Below are positions 24,465 to 25,557 of a DNA stretch of 25,557 nt, piece after piece. The translations under genes were made by a program, and so were the position numbers. Each line of letters begins with the position of its first letter. Position 1 is the stretch's first letter. The notes below the pieces were generated by a model. The model was not told where the DNA came from, ran no database searches, and saw only the letters and a program-made list of their open reading frames with translations. Origin of the DNA: an uncultured Neisseriaceae bacterium (lineage in GTDB: Bacteria > Pseudomonadota > Gammaproteobacteria > Burkholderiales > UBA11063); the NCBI GenBank assembly GCA_937952895.1, contig CALFYC010000006.1, positions 1-25,557 on the forward strand, read 5' to 3'.

Positions 24465-24539
24465 ATGTGATTAATCATAAATTTTCTGAATTGAATTTGT
24501 TGATTAATGTAAATAATTATAAATTTCTAAAGAGATACT

Positions 24540-25557
24540 ATGTATAATTTCACATTTGAAAATCCCGTTAATATTGTTTTTGGTAAAAACCAAATGCTCG
24601 AATTAGCTAATTTAGTTCCGGCTAATTCACGTATTTTAATGGTATATGGTGGCGGTTCAATTAAACAAAATGGTATTTATGAAAGAGTCAAATCTGCTCT
24701 TTCTAATTTCAAAATATTTGAATTTGGTGGAATTGAAGCAAATCCTCAGTATGAAACATTAAAACTGGCAATTCAAAAATGTAAGCTTGAAAAGATTGAT
24801 TTTATTTTAGCTGTTGGTGGTGGCTCTGTAATTGATGGAGCAAAATTTATATCAGCTGCAGTAAATTATCCTCATAATAATTATTGGCACATTGTTGAAG
24901 GTGGTTCTGATTTTATTCAAAGTGCAATTAAATTAGGGGTGGTATTAACTTTACCAGCAACTGGATCTGAATTAAATAATGGTTCAGTAGTTTCAAAAAA
25001 GGAAACCCAACAAAAAAAATATTTTATAAGTAAACATGTATATCCTAAGTTTGCAATTTTGGAACCTGAAGTTACTTACTCTTTGCCATTAAGACAGTTA
25101 GCAAATGGTATCGTTGATCCTTTTATTCACATTACAGAATTTTATTTAACTACAGATTTAAATACTCCAATTCAAGATGGGTTTGCCGAAACAATTTTAA
25201 AAACTTTAATTACAATTGCACCAAATGTTATATCTAGGCAGAAGGATTATCAAATTCGGGCTAACTGGATGTGGTGTGCAAGTCTTGCCTTACATGGTAT
25301 TGTTGGCGTCGGGCTTGATGGAGATTGGGCCACTCATATGATTGGTCATGCCATAACTAGTATTTATGGATTAGACCATGGTCAAACTTTAGCATTAGTT
25401 GCGCCTCAATTATGGCGCTTAAAAAAAGATAAAAAAGCAATTAAGTTACTTAAATATGCAAAAAATGTTTGGAATATTGATATTAATGATTCTGAAACTG
25501 CAATTGAATTAGCTATTAAAAAGACAGAAGATTTTTTTAATAGCGTTGGGATGAAAA
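24540..25557 (+). CDS. yqhD: YqhD-type iron-containing alcohol dehydrogenase (3' end outside window)
   Basis: 339 residues are visible before the window ends; E. coli YqhD has 387, so about 50 C-terminal residues are missing. ATG 24540 follows a weak AGAG. The N-terminal Rossmann-like part has FENPVNIVFGK, YGGGSIK and AVGGGSVIDGAKF, and TLPATGSE follows. Metal ligands of group III iron-dependent alcohol dehydrogenases are intact: Asp193 and His197 (VDPFIH), His266 (THMIGH) and His280 (LDHGQT), at nearly the same positions as E. coli Asp194, His198, His267 and His281. YqhD is an NADPH-dependent reductase that detoxifies short-chain and reactive aldehydes in the cytoplasm. Overall agreement along the whole visible length makes YqhD much likelier than the diol or butanol dehydrogenase branches. 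Confidence 0.9.
   Translation, partial: MYNFTFENPVNIVFGKNQMLELANLVPANSRILMVYGGGSIKQNGIYERVKSALSNFKIFEFGGIEANPQYETLKLAIQKCKLEKIDFILAVGGGSVIDGAKFISAAVNYPHNNYWHIVEGGSDFIQSAIKLGVVLTLPATGSELNNGSVVSKKETQQKKYFISKHVYPKFAILEPEVTYSLPLRQLANGIVDPFIHITEFYLTTDLNTPIQDGFAETILKTLITIAPNVISRQKDYQIRANWMWCASLALHGIVGVGLDGDWATHMIGHAITSIYGLDHGQTLALVAPQLWRLKKDKKAIKLLKYAKNVWNIDINDSETAIELAIKKTEDFFNSVGMK

Overview
The window is AT-rich (roughly one third G+C by eye) and comes from a Gram-negative proteobacterium. ErpA, ferrochelatase, PlsY and a UbiC-like chorismate lyase point to a ubiquinone-making beta- or gammaproteobacterium. Several lipoproteins and Sec signal peptides show a busy cell envelope. The low G+C together with poly-G tracts in surface genes would suit a low-GC Neisseriales relative (Aquella-like) or a Francisella-like gammaproteobacterium. 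The sequence alone does not decide between them.

Left part (1-7370): the tail of an unknown gene, then a run of exported proteins on the + strand. These are an RCC1-repeat lipoprotein (163-1800), a small secreted cysteine-containing protein (2072-2398), a 991-residue lipoprotein with three Ig-like domains and 14 propeller repeats (2627-5602), and a 497-residue lipoprotein of unknown fold (5726-7219). The three lipoprotein genes each carry a run of seven or eight G inside the reading frame. A one-base slip would cut the protein short, so these look like phase-variable surface antigens.

Middle (7370-14050): a YciI-like gene, a decayed IS30-type transposase remnant, a VTT-domain membrane protein, and a minus-strand group yggS-proC-PHP phosphoesterase-amino acid permease with overlapping or close genes. 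An AraJ-type MFS exporter follows on the + strand.

Housekeeping operon (14120-18960): erpA, an orphan exported protein, plsY, hemH, glmS and a UbiC-like gene are packed with gaps of 0 to 21 bases and end at a strong shared terminator. They join Fe-S cluster delivery, phospholipid acylation, haem, amino-sugar and ubiquinone synthesis.

Right part (18964-25557): a secreted seven-bladed YCF48/BNR-like propeller protein on the minus strand, divergent from a 1242-residue lipoprotein chitinase (GH18 domain on a stalk of six Ig-like repeats), then the start of a YqhD-type aldehyde reductase cut by the window end.

The five promoters assigned to exported-protein genes share the nine-base extended -10 element TGATATAAT, whereas the housekeeping promoters I can see have other versions, mostly TGTTAnAAT. 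The most notable content is this set of envelope proteins: three different beta-propeller repeat types, probable on/off switching by poly-G tracts, and a tethered chitinase. No complete mobile element, CRISPR array, tRNA or rRNA was seen.
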